DNA from: Plasmodium brasilianum
Lineage: Eukaryota > Apicomplexa > Aconoidasida > Haemosporida > Plasmodiidae
Length of the DNA: 64,000 nt
NCBI RefSeq assembly: GCF_023973825.1
Contig: NW_027122950.1
Location: forward strand, 1 to 64,000
Reading direction: 5' to 3'
A program made the translations under genes and the position numbers. The notes under the pieces were generated by a model, which had not been told where the DNA came from, did no database searches, and saw only the letters and a program-made list of their open reading frames with translations. Below are positions 12,373-26,165 of this stretch, one piece after another. The number at the start of each line of letters is the position of its first letter. Within the stretch, counting starts at the first letter, position 1.

Positions 12373-13599
12373 TCATAAAGTATTTGTTCATATTAATAAA
12401 ATATATTTGCCACAATTATATATGTTTTTTATTTAAATCGATTTTTATAAAAATAATATACATGTACATTAAAATTATTAATAATTCAACAACTATTATA
12501 ATTTTATAGAATTCTTGTAATAATTTACATTTCATATAAAATGCGTTGCTTTTTATTTTATATGTTATTCTAGTCCAAAATGGTTATTTTATCATGTTAC
12601 AAAGAATTTTTATTTTTAGATTTAAATTAGCAATATATGTGTATTGTTTTATATATAATAAAAGAATGTAAATACTTTTTATTGTGCTGATATGTATATA
12701 TATATATTACTAATTTTAAAATGTAATATTCATTCTATAAAATATGCTACATGAAAAATATATCATAAGGTATAATTATTGTAAAAACCATTTTAATTTA
12801 ATTTTAGTACTTTTTACATGATATAAATTTGAAGATATAAATATATATGATGAAGAAATATTTTTATTAAATGTTGATTATTTATATTTATCATCCAGGT
12901 AATAGGTTGTGTAACGTTATAATTAAAATGAATATTTAGTATCATTTAATATCAAATTTAAATTTGGTGTTAACTAAATTTTATAAAAGCGAATTAAATA
13001 AATATTATATTCATAATGTATAACTAAATGAAAGATATATATTTTATTATTCTTTAAATTATCAAAATATTATATTAATAAATTAAATGTGTACATATAT
13101 AAATGGACAGTATGTACAATTTTTTTTTTTTTAAATTGTAAAATTTTAAATATGTATATATATATATATACGTAAAAAGCTATGTAGTCATTAACAATAT
13201 TGAAACAATATATTTTTTTCTGCATTAATATAATAATGCGTATATATATTTATATATATATTTCCTATTTTCCATGTATACAAATATATTAAATAAAGAG
13301 TTAATATGCATTTTGAGATGTATATAAATACGCATAATTTATATTGATAACTAATAATTTATTTATATTTATAACTCTACTTTTCTAAATAAAATTTAAT
13401 TAAAATTTTCTTTTAATTTTATTTAAGATAATTTTTTGGTACATAACCTTGTTTTTTTAGTCATGTAAGTTTTAGTTAGTTCTACAAGTAAAATATTATA
13501 TATTTTTTGTATAAGAGTTAATTAAGTATAATGTATTTTATTTTAGAATAATAATGTTTTTCTGCTTATATTCTTAAATAATATTAATATATCAAATTT
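12373..13599. other. 3' flank of fam-l, no gene seen
   Basis: This diverged flank resembles 48.1-48.7 kb, downstream of the corresponding fam-l gene. It lacks the roughly 0.65 kb segment present at 49.2-49.95 kb in the other copy. Confidence 0.45.
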
Positions 13600-16500
13600 A
13601 CCTTTTTAGGGTTTCCAGTGAAAAATATGAGATAATGTTAATATATATTTTAGTTATTATATTTACAAAAAAAAAAAAATTAAGAAGATTTATTCAGTTA
13701 ATGAAATAACATGTTGATATTTTTTTCTTTGGAAAAATATACTAAAGTGATATGAACTTTGAGACTTATATATACAAACATTAATAAGTAATGAAAGTGA
13801 AAAAACTGCTAATAAGAATTTAATATAAAATATTTGTGTGTTTTTTGTTATATTATATGAAATATTACTATATATTATTAAAATATTTTCCTTTGTGTGT
13901 ACTATATATATATGCATGTAAAATATTTATATTACGATATATATATGTACAAATACTTTTTTTTGTTTTTTGTTTTTTAGCTATTTTTGAATAATTTTAA
14001 AATATTTATATCTGTATATGAATATTGAATATAAATTACATATGCACATATAGCTGTAAAAAGTTCTTCATATTCTCGATTTTTTGTTTTTATCGCAGTT
14101 TTATACTTCTACCTTTTACCTCATTTTTTTGGTTTCAACTTTTTTTGCATTTAATACTTAAAAAATTAAAATTAAAAAATAAAATTTTATTAAATTTTAA
14201 TGGAATTACAAGGTGTAAATATTATTAAATTTAAGAAAAATTAGAATTTGCGTTCTACTATTGTGACTAAGTCCATGAATTGTGGATATAATATAAACTG
14301 ATATAATAACTGTTGTGATATATGTAGTAATAATTGTAAATTTTCTTTTATTTTGTACACATTTTGTGCTTTATTTCATTGTATCGATAAGTATTCATGG
14401 AGTATATGCTCATAAATATTAATAAAAATAATAAAGTAGAATTTCGCGAATAAACATTATATGTATGTAAGCATTAAGAATATGATAGATATGAATAATA
14501 AAAACTCGTTTTTGGATTGCATATATAGCTATGAAGATCATTAATTCATTGAGAAAGTTACGCAGGAAAAGGAGAGGATGGAGAAGAAGAGAAACCAAAC
14601 ATAGCAAGGATGGACAGGAGAAATTCCAAAATAAAAAATAAGAAAAAAAAAAACAGTAAATCATATAAAATGTTATTTCTTATGAAACAGTATATGAATT
14701 TATAACTGCTAATTTTAAAACCATTATATTTTCCTTTTATTTATACGTTAAGACAACAGTTACAAATATATTTTTCTAAAAACGAAGATGGATATAAATG
14801 TATGTGTTTAATGAATGAGTCAGAAAAAAAAGGAAAATAATTTAAATAAAATATTTTTCTAAATTATTTGTTTTCCCCTTTATTCTCATAAAAAGGAGAA
14901 AAACTGAGAAAATTAGCTTCTAATTATGTATTTGGAAATTGGGGATATAAGAAATGAAATCATATATATTAAAGAATTTATATTTGTCACACATGCTACT
15001 ATAGAAAATATATATATATTTGAATATATATGAGTATATGTAAATCCAGATGTATATACGTGTATCTTATAATGTGATGCATCAATTTACATATTTCCTC
15101 ATATGTACCGTTCTATGTTTCATAATTGCATATATACTTTTATACGTAGTAAAGTACTTTGAATTATCTTTACGCATAATTACAAAAGTTCATTTAATCA
15201 CTTTCTCTTCCGCAGAGCGCACGTGAAAAAATTAAAATAGAAAAAATAAAATGCATTTTATATTGCATGTTTTATATATTCAGCCTTATGATAATTTTTG
15301 AGGAATTACATTTTGTGACAATGTTTTGCCTATATATACACACATTCGTTATATGTTGACTCCATATGTAAAATATATTTATAGGGACTCTAATATGTAC
15401 TTAAACCTTTTAAAAAATATATAACTAAAAATACATATTTCATCGAAAGGTAATATTGTATACATAAATAAATGAAATGTTTTGTTTATACAATTGTATG
15501 CATATTTGTGTGGGTACTTAAGATTGCATTATTTATGATTGAATGCTTATTTATACATATAGCACTTATGAATATATATATTTTTTTCTTATACTATCTT
15601 TCTTTGGATATTTAAGCTTGTTTACATTTTTAAGTTGTAAACGTATGCATATACATATATATGTATATATAAACATGTGTACGCTGGAAATTTATTTACG
15701 TGTTTTTTCTCACATTACCCCTTATGTTCTCCTTATGTACATGGACCCATGTAAGTGTTTATTCATATAATATAGAATGAGACGAATGATAGAACTCTAA
15801 TATATGACAAGATAATATCACCGATGTATGTAGTTCATTGGGAAAGATATTTAAAATAAAGTTGTTAATAAAATAAAGAACAAAAAATATACATAATAAA
15901 GCATCTAAAGGGGTTGTTAATTAAATTAATTAGTTGTACAGATAATTCGTTTAACAATAGTTCCATTTTACATTACGTCACATTTGTAAATTTACATATG
16001 ATTACTTTTATTAAAGATTCTTATAAAGGTTTTTAATTAGCATAATTGTTATAAGCATTCAGAAAGAACGAATTAAGAAGTAAAAAATGGAAAGGTATAA
16101 AATGGAAAGGTAAATATTATTAGTTCGTTAGAGTTCTATGAAAACAATTTACATATACAGAAATGCGTAGGGTGGTCTTACGAGTGGATGCACATCTCTA
16201 TAATATGCATCGTATATAAACAAGTTGTATGTATGTGTACACAAGGAATAATAAAATATATGAACAAAAAAATTATTTATAAATAAATGAATATAATGAA
16301 TTTATTCATTTGGAACCAAAAAAAAAAAAAAAACTAAAATATAATTATTATTATTACTTTTTTTTTGTAAACATTACAATGGATTAAACACGTAAACTTT
16401 TTGGTAATAAGAAAAAATTAAGTATGCATTGAAAAAAATAAATTAATTAGAATAAATATATGTCAAAAAACTCTTGAGTATAATGAAATACATGCACATA

Positions 16501-19080
16501 AAAATTATAATAGTTCTCGTTTTAGAGAATATTTTATTATATATGCTTGTGTAAACATAATAGAATTTATAGGAACATTGTTGTAGAAATACTACTAAAT
16601 AAAGCAATAGGAAAATAAGAATTTTATGGAATATATCTATAATCCATATTAATCAATTTTTAAATAAAATAATGAAATTAAAGAAGTCATATGTTGCATT
16701 ATTTTTACAGCATTAAAAACACATCTAATTAGAAGAAACAAAAATTATTAATTCAAAATAAATATTTATGAGAAATTTTTATTACAAGTAACATTAAATA
16801 TACAATATAGCAATAAGAATTAAGGGGTTAATATTAATATCTATATCTATATATTTAATAATGCCATTATTTTATATTGTATACATTTACTAAGGAACGA
16901 ATTAAATATTTCAAGAAAAAATGAAAATAATTTATTGACGATTATTTAATTTTGATGAATTTGCATATTTATATTGTCGTGAATATATTTAATTCATATA
17001 ACATGAATATAATAATTTTAGAAAAAACTAATGCCCCTAAAAAATATCAACTATATTTGGTAATTGAAAATTTAGGAAATAATTATTAAAAAGAATTTCA
17101 TAATATTATATAATTATTATCCCTGCATATTATTTATTATAGGTAGAATTAATTATTAAGTTGTTCTGTTATGCTTTTTTATATAAGCACAAATTTGTAA
17201 ATTCCGAAAAAGTGTCATACAAATGAAAGAATCATTTAAACTTCTTGAACCAAGAACCTTATTAATTATGTTTATATTTAAATATGTAAATTTATATAGT
17301 GTATATACATACAAAAATATAAAATAAAATAATAATAATAATCTTATTTTTCTGTAATACTCCAGAGCAATGTGTATTATGAATAATATGGAAAATTTAA
17401 GGATATATTGTGTTTATTTTTAATTAATTATTTTTTAGAAGAGTAGTTTACTTACATAAATTAGTATCATTTTATTTTTATATAATTAGAATAATATATA
17501 TACCATATTACATTTTTTTAATTATCTACGTTTATTGTATTAAATAAACAGTGTGGAAAACAATTTTTTTTGCTTTTATATGTATATTTTATTAAATATG
17601 TAATATATTTTATTTGAATAGGTTACGTAGTTGTTGTAGTTTAATGTTTTAATTTATGAAATATTTATCTATATACCAATATAAGTTATATACGTTATTA
17701 TTTTCTCCATAAAAATGTCAAAGAAAAATGAATTCATTAAAGGTTTTTTTAAATTTTATTATATGTTATATTATGCATTATCTTTTAGTATTTCTTAATT
17801 ATATTATTTTGAGTTGTAAATTATTTTATTTAAAATGAAATGGTTATTGTAATTCTTTTTTCTAATATTCATAATTACTAAAAATATTTTCTAATTATAT
17901 ATATTATCGAATAGTTGTTATTTTTTTTAATATTCTTATTTCCCTATATATTATAAATTAATAACATTTCTAACAAAGAAAAAAAATATATAAATTAATT
18001 CATAAATTTAATAAATTTGATTTTAGTCATAATAAATAAAATACTTTTTTAATCATATGGAAATTATAGTATTCCATTTATTATAATATCATATAATTAT
18101 ATAAAAGCGTAATATTGCATAGAGCTCTTTAATAGATTTAAATTTTTTATTTGAATTAAATCATAGAATATAATTTTAAACTTATTCTAGTCCAAATTAT
18201 TTTCATGTCGAATATATATGGCACACATTAGATTATAATTTATGCCATAAAAATAAAGTCTGTTTTTATTTTTTTTTCGATCCTTCAAACAATATTGTAT
18301 ACTATACAATAACTTGCGTTTTTTAGATGCAAAATAACGTTTAAAAAGTATAAAAGTTAGAACTAAATAAGCATATTATTACGAAGTTAAGTAATAAAAT
18401 AATTGTTTTTCTAATGTATGCTAATATTATTAATCTCAAAAAATATGTAATTTTTTTATTCTAATTATAAAATAAAACTTTTGTTTACCAGAAAATCAAT
18501 TTTTTTTTCTTGAAAAGTATTAATAACAAAAATTTAGAACTGTTCTCTTAGTCTATTAAAATATGTATATTTTTTAATCATTCAATAATAAAATTAGTTT
18601 TCCCGAATATCATTTCTATTTTGCTTCTTTTATAAATAAATTTAATTGAAATATTAACAAAAATATTTTTAAAAAAATAATTTAGCTTTTTTATAACTTG
18701 CACATTACTTATGGAATTTAATAATTATTCAAAAATTAAAATAACATAGATACAGAAATTACTTTACGCTTATATCCCTGAATTGTTAATATACTGTAGC
18801 ATTTTTATCTGAATGTATCTATTATAAAATTAATTAAATACAGCTTTAATGGAAAAAATAAATATTTTATATTTGTATAATCACATGAATTTATTCTTTT
18901 TAATTCTTTATGTCCATATTTAATTACTGTAGAATAACAAGTTAGCATAATATTTGTTCTATATTTTTGGTTCTGCATGTTATATATACATATATATATA
19001 TATTTATAAAAAAAATTTTATTACGCGTAAGGAAATTTATCGCCTTATAAATAATAAAAATGTTTTTATGTCATTTTAAT
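13600..19080. repeat. Gene-poor block, copy A of a segmental duplication
   Basis: Copy A of a block whose other copy lies at about 49950-55500. Matching landmarks, each shared almost word for word, include TAGTAAAGTACTTTGAATTA at 15147 (counterpart 51491), TTAATTAGTTG at 15926 (52281), the AAAATAACGTTTAAAAAGTA run at 18331 (54751) and TGAAAAGTATTAATAA at 18511 (54936). The offsets are 36344, 36355, 36420 and 36425. Short open frames here (such as 14025-14228, 14419-14664 and 15543-15770) are low-complexity and not conserved as protein between copies, so I do not call genes. Confidence 0.75.
14545..14660 (+). other. Purine-rich tract in copy A
   Basis: The plus strand is strongly purine-rich, with GGAAAAGGAGAGGATGGAGA near its centre, and is clearly richer in G than its surroundings. 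A counterpart stands at about 50881-50995, offset about 36.34 kb. Its role is unknown; it could be a nucleosome-phasing or promoter element. Confidence 0.45.
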
Positions 19081-19874
19081 GCACCTTTTATATCACTATA
19101 GATAATTAGAACTGTGAAGATGGAATATTATACAGAAAAAATGTTATTTTATTTTCAGAAAATAAGAAGCGAAGAAATAGTATAAAATTAAATATATGTT
19201 AAATGGTAACGTAGATATTGATTTATGCAATGAAGAGGTAAAGTTGAATTAAAAGATGATGTGATGTATTATTGTAAAGATAATGATAATTCTAGATATG
19301 TGTCCAAGTAATTATTCATGAAAGAAATATATGTTGTACTTAATGCATATATCGTTATACATTTAAAAAAAAAAAAGCTATAAGGAGTATTTATTCCTAT
19401 AAATAAAAGCAAAAAATATGGATTCTCTTCCAAGAAAAACAGTTTAAAACTTTCAGAATGTATGGATACAACTTTAGCATTTACTCAGTGGAATTCATTT
19501 TTTTATAGTATTTTTATTATTTTGTTAGTTCCTAATAGTTTAGGGGATATGTAATATATATTTTAGTGAGAAGAAATAACGTGATTAATTAATTTTTAAC
19601 TGAGAGTTACAAAAGTATATTTATTATTCATTTCTTATGTATTTTAATGCTCTATGTACTGTTAAAATTCCAAAATAAACCCGCTGAAATAGAAAGAGAT
19701 AAAATTAAAGCTCAGTTATATTTGATAGATTTTTTCGAAAACATGTTTTTTTTGTATCTAATGAAGTTTTTGATTATTATTAATGAAAATATGTTAACAA
19801 AAATAAATTGTTGTGTACTTATATTTTTTTTCTTATGGAACCTAGATATTGTACAATTATATGCTCATATATAA
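19081..19874 (+). pseudogene. Degenerate coding relic, copy A, unidentified (possibly pir-like)
   Basis: The plus strand reads NGNVDIDLCNEEVKLN near 19204-19251, then after a frame change YYCKDNDNSRYVSK, a stop, and LFMKEIY. Further on, 19653 onward reads LKFQNKPAEIERDKIKAQLY in an open frame. The copy at 55.5-56.3 kb aligns in the same phase (LGNEYNYVYSDLGEKA, CNVIDNSGSEYNKLCKKLIY and NKP...EGMKLNPSYN) with different stops. Phase conservation across two decayed copies suggests a former gene. The cysteine-plus-LCKKL pattern loosely recalls pir extracellular domains, but I cannot confirm the family. Stops and frameshifts rule out a functional product. Confidence 0.4.
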
Positions 19875-21154
19875 AAGTAATAATATACATATTAAGCAAT
19901 ATTAACGTTACTCAAGTTTGTATATTTTTTTTGGTATTACAATATATTTTTCTGAACATATATATATATATAATATATCTTTATTTATTCATTAAAATAT
20001 AAATTCTAAATTTCTCAATAAACGGGATTAAAATATGTGCTCTATATGCAACAACTATATGTGTAATTGTTTCCCTTGGATTTATATTATAATATATATT
20101 TCATGTTTAAACTATTATATGATATCATAATTAATGTAACTTCGCTTAGATACTGAAGTAATTTATATTTTTAACAATTTCTCTTTTTTTTTTAAATGTT
20201 CTAAGTTTTCATTTATGATTTTATTAATAAATATATGATATATTACTTTTAATTTTAATACATTTAATTTTTATTTAATACAAACTATGTGGTTTTTTGT
20301 ATTAGAATATACTTTTTATTTAAATGTAAACATAACAAAACTGTTTTAAAAAATAATTCTTATAAAAATTATATGTTTTATGAGTTATTTGATGTAAGAA
20401 TGCATTAATAAATATCTGGATTTATTTATAGTTTAATATGAAATTATAATTAAATGATAATATAATTCTCCTTCAAATAAGCAATTATTAACATAGCATT
20501 ATTAATTTCAGAATTTATGAAGCTTTATATTTAAAACAGTAGTTTTATGAAAATTTATCATTTTACTTTTTATCTTGTAAAATTACTGGACATAATTCTT
20601 TCTTATATGAATTACTTATTCTTTTATGATAAAATATATTTGTACGAAAAAATTATATTCATGTATACATTTAACATAATTAAACAAGTATATTAACATA
20701 TCATCATTCTTATTATGTGAATATAATATATAAAACAATTGTCCTCTTTTTATTTATTATATTTCTTCTGAATATATATATTAGCTCAAACAAACTATAT
20801 ATAAAGAAATCAACAAAATTTAAATCCTTTCATTTATAAAAAATAATATAAAATATAACTAATTAAATATATTACCGTTCAAAAATAATATTACAATAAT
20901 AAAAGATCCGTATTTATTTACTTTTTAAATTTGTTATTTTTTACTAGTTTAAGTGATTAATCTATATTTTATAATTAAAATGTATTGTAGACCATAAAAA
21001 AATGCGTATGTTTAAATAGTAAAACATTTCCATACTACAAATAATAAAAAAACAAAATTTGTACAAAATATTATTTTCTACTTTTATTGTTACTATTTTT
21101 TATTATTATGATAATTAATATTGTTTTGGAAATAAACAGATTTTCTAAAATATA
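19875..21154. other. Intergenic 5' of fam-l
   Basis: AT-rich DNA whose counterpart is about 56.3-57.6 kb. It contains the short run TCTATTTTATCTTGTAAAAT-like sequence but nothing recognisable as a gene or RNA. Confidence 0.4.
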
Positions 21155-21280
21155 ATTTTCAAAATTGTTTGAATTATTAATAGGAAAACATAATTTAAAT
21201 AAGTGATATTTATTCTAATATGTAGAGTAATGAATTATCTATATTCTCTACATTCTGTATTCTCTATATACTCGATATAT
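21155..21280 (+). promoter_or_regulatory. Conserved fam 5' element
   Basis: CTATATTCTCTACATTCTGT lies about 430 bp before the fam-l ATG at 21669 and is preceded by GAATTATTAATAGGAAAAC. This is one of the two cleanest copies, with the one before the ATG at 58038. Confidence 0.55.
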
Positions 21281-21668
21281 GTATATATATATATATTAAG
21301 AAAGTATATATATATATTTATTTTTTATGAAAATTGATAAAAAATTTATTTAATAACTTCACTATATTAAATAAATAATTAATATATTATGAATATCTAT
21401 TAATGACCTCATTTTGTATTATATTAATTAAACTTACTATTTTATAAATAACATTAAAATAAAAATTTTAGAGTTTATTTTTGAGCTTATATTTCTTTGT
21501 CTCTTTTAAAATGAAAAATTATATATTTGAACTTTTTATTATATTTTTACGAAAAATAACAAAGATTAATTAAATAAATAATAATAGTATAATATATTTT
21601 AAAAAAAATATTTTATTATTGTTAATTATATACTTGCTAAGGATATCATTGGATTAAAGTTATATATG

Positions 21669-22671
21669 ATGGAACAAAAAATAAAGACCTTTTTATTTAA
21701 AAAAATATCTACGTTAATCTTTTTATGTTGGATATGTAATATTGATACTTATACGGTTTGATAATATTATTTAAGGATATTTTGTATTATTTCTATTATT
21801 CGTATTTTATTTTTATTAGTACTTCTTTTAGTGTGAGATTATTCATTTGATCAATTGATAAACTTTTTTTTTGTTTTTTTAGAGTACGCATAACAAATCT
21901 TTGAATAAATTGTATAGTCATCATATAAAATTATACGCAAGAAATTATCGTTCACTGGCAAAATATAAGCAGAATAAGGATTCGTGTATTGTATATTTAA
22001 TGGAACAGACACCAAATGGAGTGAATGATAAACAAGATATATCTAATAATGAAAAAGCTTCTTTAGGGAAAAATAATTACTCAAATGGAAGTTCACCAAG
22101 GAGTGCAAGAGGACTTAAAAAAAATATTAAAAATAAATCCTGTATATTTGAAACCAAAAAATATTCCCATTTAGAAAAAAAAATATTCAAAGAACTTGAT
22201 TATGTAGATTTTCTTAAAAGCAATAAGACATTAAGTGATCGTATTTATAAAAAGATAATGCTAAAAAAATGCAGACTACGATTTGCATTACCTTTATTAC
22301 TATTCTTGTTGTTATCAATATCCTTCATTTTGGATTATTCTTGTAGTTCGGGGCTTGTAGCAGGATTGTTTAATGCAATAGTTTATTTTCTGCCTACTAA
22401 AGTAAAAAACATTGGGACATTAGCTAATAAACAAATTAATGCGGCCTTAAAATCTCTATCTGACACTTTGAGGTCGTCACCTGTTCATGTGTTGTTCGAT
22501 AATGTAGTAGAAATACAAGGTGTTAAAGCAAACTATTGTGTACAAAGTTTTTTTAATTTTCTAATTTATTTCATACCCTTCTTTATATTAGGTGTCATAC
22601 TAATATTAGGAATTGCTTATTATCACAAAAAAGTTAAAAAATATGAAAAAATTAAGTTCAGAAAAAGATAA
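21669..22671 (+). CDS. fam-l-type exported protein (two exons)
   Basis: Exon 1 is 21669-21755 (29 codons, starting MEQKIKTFLFKKISTLIFLC). The intron is 21756-21882 (127 bp, GTTTGA...TTTTTAG) and exon 2 is 21883-22671, giving 291 residues. The RxL motif is YRSLAKY with the Arg at residue 52. A polar stretch leads to KSCIFETKKYSHLEKKIFKE at about 114-133, then DYVDFLKSNKTLSDR. Membrane segment 1 is about 163-181 and segment 2 about 252-276. The loop between them is about 70 residues, with cysteines just after segment 1 and just before segment 2 (NYCVQSFF). The tail is YHKKVKKYEKIKFRKR. Its closest relative in the window is the fam-l gene at 58038-59076: both have SPR(S/N)ARG upstream of the block and NYCV before segment 2, as expected for copies of one duplicated gene. 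Confidence 0.9.
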
Positions 22672-22839
22672 AACTAATAATAAGGAATATGCTTCTTTCC
22701 TAAATGAGTTAATCAATTTGAACTAATATATATGATATTTATAGTTGTATGCTTAGTAAACATACCTTTAATTTCTTAATTTTTATATGTGAAATTACGC
22801 ATATGGCGCCTTTTTTAAACAGAACTTATAAAAAATACA

Positions 22840-22880
22840 TCTTTATTTTTTTGGTGCGTTTGAATTCATTAATATTATTC
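22840..22880 (+). promoter_or_regulatory. Conserved fam 3' element
   Basis: TTTTTTTGGTGCGTTTGAAT lies about 170 bp after the fam-l stop at 22671. The central GTAAA of other copies is GCG here. Confidence 0.35.
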
Positions 22881-25660
22881 ATTATATATTTTAAGGTTTC
22901 GTTTAAACTTAATTGAAAATTTTGGACTAATATACATATTTGTGTATTTTCAATATATTTCTTTGATATATATATAACTGTGAGTTATAATTAATATATA
23001 TTAGAACAGTTTATATATTGTTACAGATGTCTTGTATTAATTTACATTCTTACTATTAATAATACGACCTTATATCTTGTTAACTTATATTGTAAAATAT
23101 TTATTTGCTGACATATTTAGAAAAGTGTTTAGCTTTAAATTATAAAACCATGTGTCTTCATTTGTGTTTAATATAACGAAACAAAAGTATTTTTTTTACA
23201 TTGTTTTACATATGTATTATATTAAAAAAACTTAGGATTTATTATATAGTAAAGTATTATGAGAAATATTTTATAAAACTATTTCACTATAATATATTTT
23301 TAACAAATAATAAGATATTTATTCATAATATAAAAGGTACAATATATAATATAATAATATCTTTATAAAATATGAATTATTTATAACAGTTAAATAACTT
23401 TGTAATTATGAGTCTCTACAATTAAATGAGTTGAAATCATTTATTATTTTATTATTGTATTTAATTGTAGTGTAAAATTAATATTGGAATATCAATTAAA
23501 TATGTATTATGCTGAAATTTTATATATAAATAAACTATATATATTTTATATATTTTACATTATTAACAGTTTAATTTAATGAATTAAATGTAATCAAATA
23601 TTAATAATTAATATATATAAATCCTTTTTTTGGGTTTTTTTTTTCAACACTAGTAAAATTTTAAATATATTTATATTTATGTAAAAATATAAATTTTCCT
23701 TAGTGGTAATAGAAAAATATATAATTTTTCCACATTATTTTAATAATGTTCAGATAGTCTATTATATATATTTCCTTATTTTTTTACGTTAAATAATAGA
23801 TTATGTAAATGGTTAATATAGATTTAATGATGTTTAAAAATATATGTATATTATATTGACAATTAATTATTAATCTATATTAATATCGCTTCTTTTTTAA
23901 ATAATTTAAAATAAAAATAAAATTAATTTTTGTTTTTTACAAATAATTTATAAGTATATTACTTTATTTCTTGTGTAATATTGGTTTTAATTCTGTCTAA
24001 TAAAAATTTTATATATTCTTTTTTGTAGACGTTTTAATTAATTATGTGTAATAATTTAATATTAAAAATAATAAAGAAATTGTAAGAGTTAAGGAATTAA
24101 AATATTTAGTAAAATGTCTATGGTAAATATAGAAATATGTTAATTAGAAGTTAGACAATAATATTGAATGAAAAAAAAAAATAAATTAATCTAAATACTT
24201 ATAGATTTTGAAATCCTTATTAACTAAAAATAAAATATATTAGTAAAAATAATATTGTACCTACAGGTGAATGAAATAATAATATAACATTAATAGGACT
24301 ATATATATATAAAAGAATAATCCACTTATATATTTTAAAAAAGTAGAATAATAAATATTTTGTGAAGAAATTATTCTATTTCTATATTATAACTTAATTT
24401 AGAAAAAACATTGATAACGTAAAAAAGCTTAGATTAAAATTTAAATTCCATAAATTTTAGGAAAACCTTAGTATTGCTAACATAGAAAAAAGCAGTTTAC
24501 AAATGTGTTTTTATCAGTATTATATTAGATAGTTAGATTATATATAATAATAAATTTTATAATATATATATGGATCATATTATGTTTTATAAATTAGTTG
24601 GTTTCGTCTTATTTAGTAATATTGTTTGTGCGAAAAAATATTAAACAATCAAGTGATAGTAAAAATTTAAAGTATATGAATAGGAGTCTTTGTAAATGGC
24701 AAGATAAATGTATATATTGTGTAAATCTATGAATATATTATAGTGTTAACACTTTTAATATTTTCATTTTTTTTTAATTTTTCAATTATTATATTGGGTT
24801 AATTATATTTGTTAAAGAAAAGAATAATATTATATTTCCGATTATTACAATAATTTTTTATGCATATAATATTTTAAAAATTATCATTACTTAGGTTATA
24901 GTACCTAAGGAAAATAAATATTTTGATATAACATATTTTTGTTTCTAAATGTATTATTAATAGAATATTAGTTTTTATATATTAATATAGATTTTCTGCA
25001 ATTTAACTTTAAAATATATTTAGCTATTATGTACTTGTAATGGAAAAAACGAAAAATAACATATCCTGTAAAAATAACAGCCGATAGTTACTAAATCAAA
25101 CATTTTAATAAATTATATTGTTGTTTCATCATATTCGATATGTACATATTATGCAATATATATATTATTATTATTTGTAAATTTAATTAATTTGTAATGT
25201 ATATAAATTAATGCTATTGCATGTAATATTTTTGTAACAGTTTATTCATTCATCCATTTTTTATTTTTATTTTTCTTTTTTTAATATATTAATATTTCTT
25301 CTAACAGCTTATAATTAAAAAAAAATTAAATAATTAAATTGTTGCATATAAAATTTTTTTATTTAGAATTAATAACATGAATTAATTTTAAAAAGTCTAA
25401 TTTTTAAAAATTATAATGAAAAAATACAAAATCAATTCATATTTACTTTTAGAATACATTATATATTCATAAACAAGATAGAACTGCATAATCATGACTT
25501 TTTAAAAATGTTATATACAATAAAATATTTTATGTAATTCAGAACTAATTAACGAAAGTGTTATAATTTACACAGCATATGATGCTTTCTTTTTTTTTAT
25601 TATTACTATTATAATAATGAATTTTGTTTAAAAAGGAATGGATTTTCAAAAAACACGTAT
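22881..25660. other. Intergenic between fam-l and fam-m
   Basis: The fam-l 3' flank passes into a region that resembles 59.3-62.0 kb throughout (for example 24.0-24.2 kb with 60.4-60.55 kb, and 24.62-24.75 kb with 61.06-61.13 kb). No exon of a known family was found. Confidence 0.5.
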
Positions 25661-25770
25661 TTATAAAATTAGGATTAATAATACAATAGAATTTCTAAAA
25701 TTGATAATTTTTATCCTAATATGTAAAGGAATATAATATATATATATTCTCTATATTACTTATAGTAGAT
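25661..25770 (+). promoter_or_regulatory. Conserved fam 5' element
   Basis: TATATATTCTCTATATTACT lies about 421 bp before the fam-m ATG at 26166; TTATAAAATTAGG marks its upstream edge. Confidence 0.5.
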
Positions 25771-26165
25771 AAACTTAATATTTACATAAAATATGAAATC
25801 ACATGTTTATTTTTCTGTTTATTCTGAAAATTATTAATAAAATAATTATTTAATTAATGCACTATATTAAATGAATAAATTATATATTATAAATATTTAT
25901 TAATAAATACCAATTAATTTAATTTAATGAAAATTTATTTTATTTTAGTAGAATTAAAATAGAAATTACATAATATTCTTTAAAAGTTAATTTACCTTGT
26001 ATATGTGTTAAGAGATATTATAGTTATGTTCATTAATTATGAATTTACGAAGCTATAATAAAAATAAATTTTCAAATAAATATAGGTTTTCTTATCATTT
26101 GAAGTACATTATATTATTATTAATTTTTTTTTATTTAATATATTGGAATATTTAGCATATATATA

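Noticed and set aside
14025..15770. Short frames in desert copy A (plus 14025-14228, minus 14419-14664, plus 15543-15770)
   Set aside because: They are dominated by Phe, Tyr, Ile and Leu from AT-rich DNA, and the frames are not maintained in copy B.
24570..24640. ATG followed by a signal-like peptide (MDHIMFYKLVGFVLFSNIVC)
   Set aside because: It ends at a stop within a few codons, has no convincing donor or second exon, and the aligned sequence near 60.98 kb does not keep the frame.
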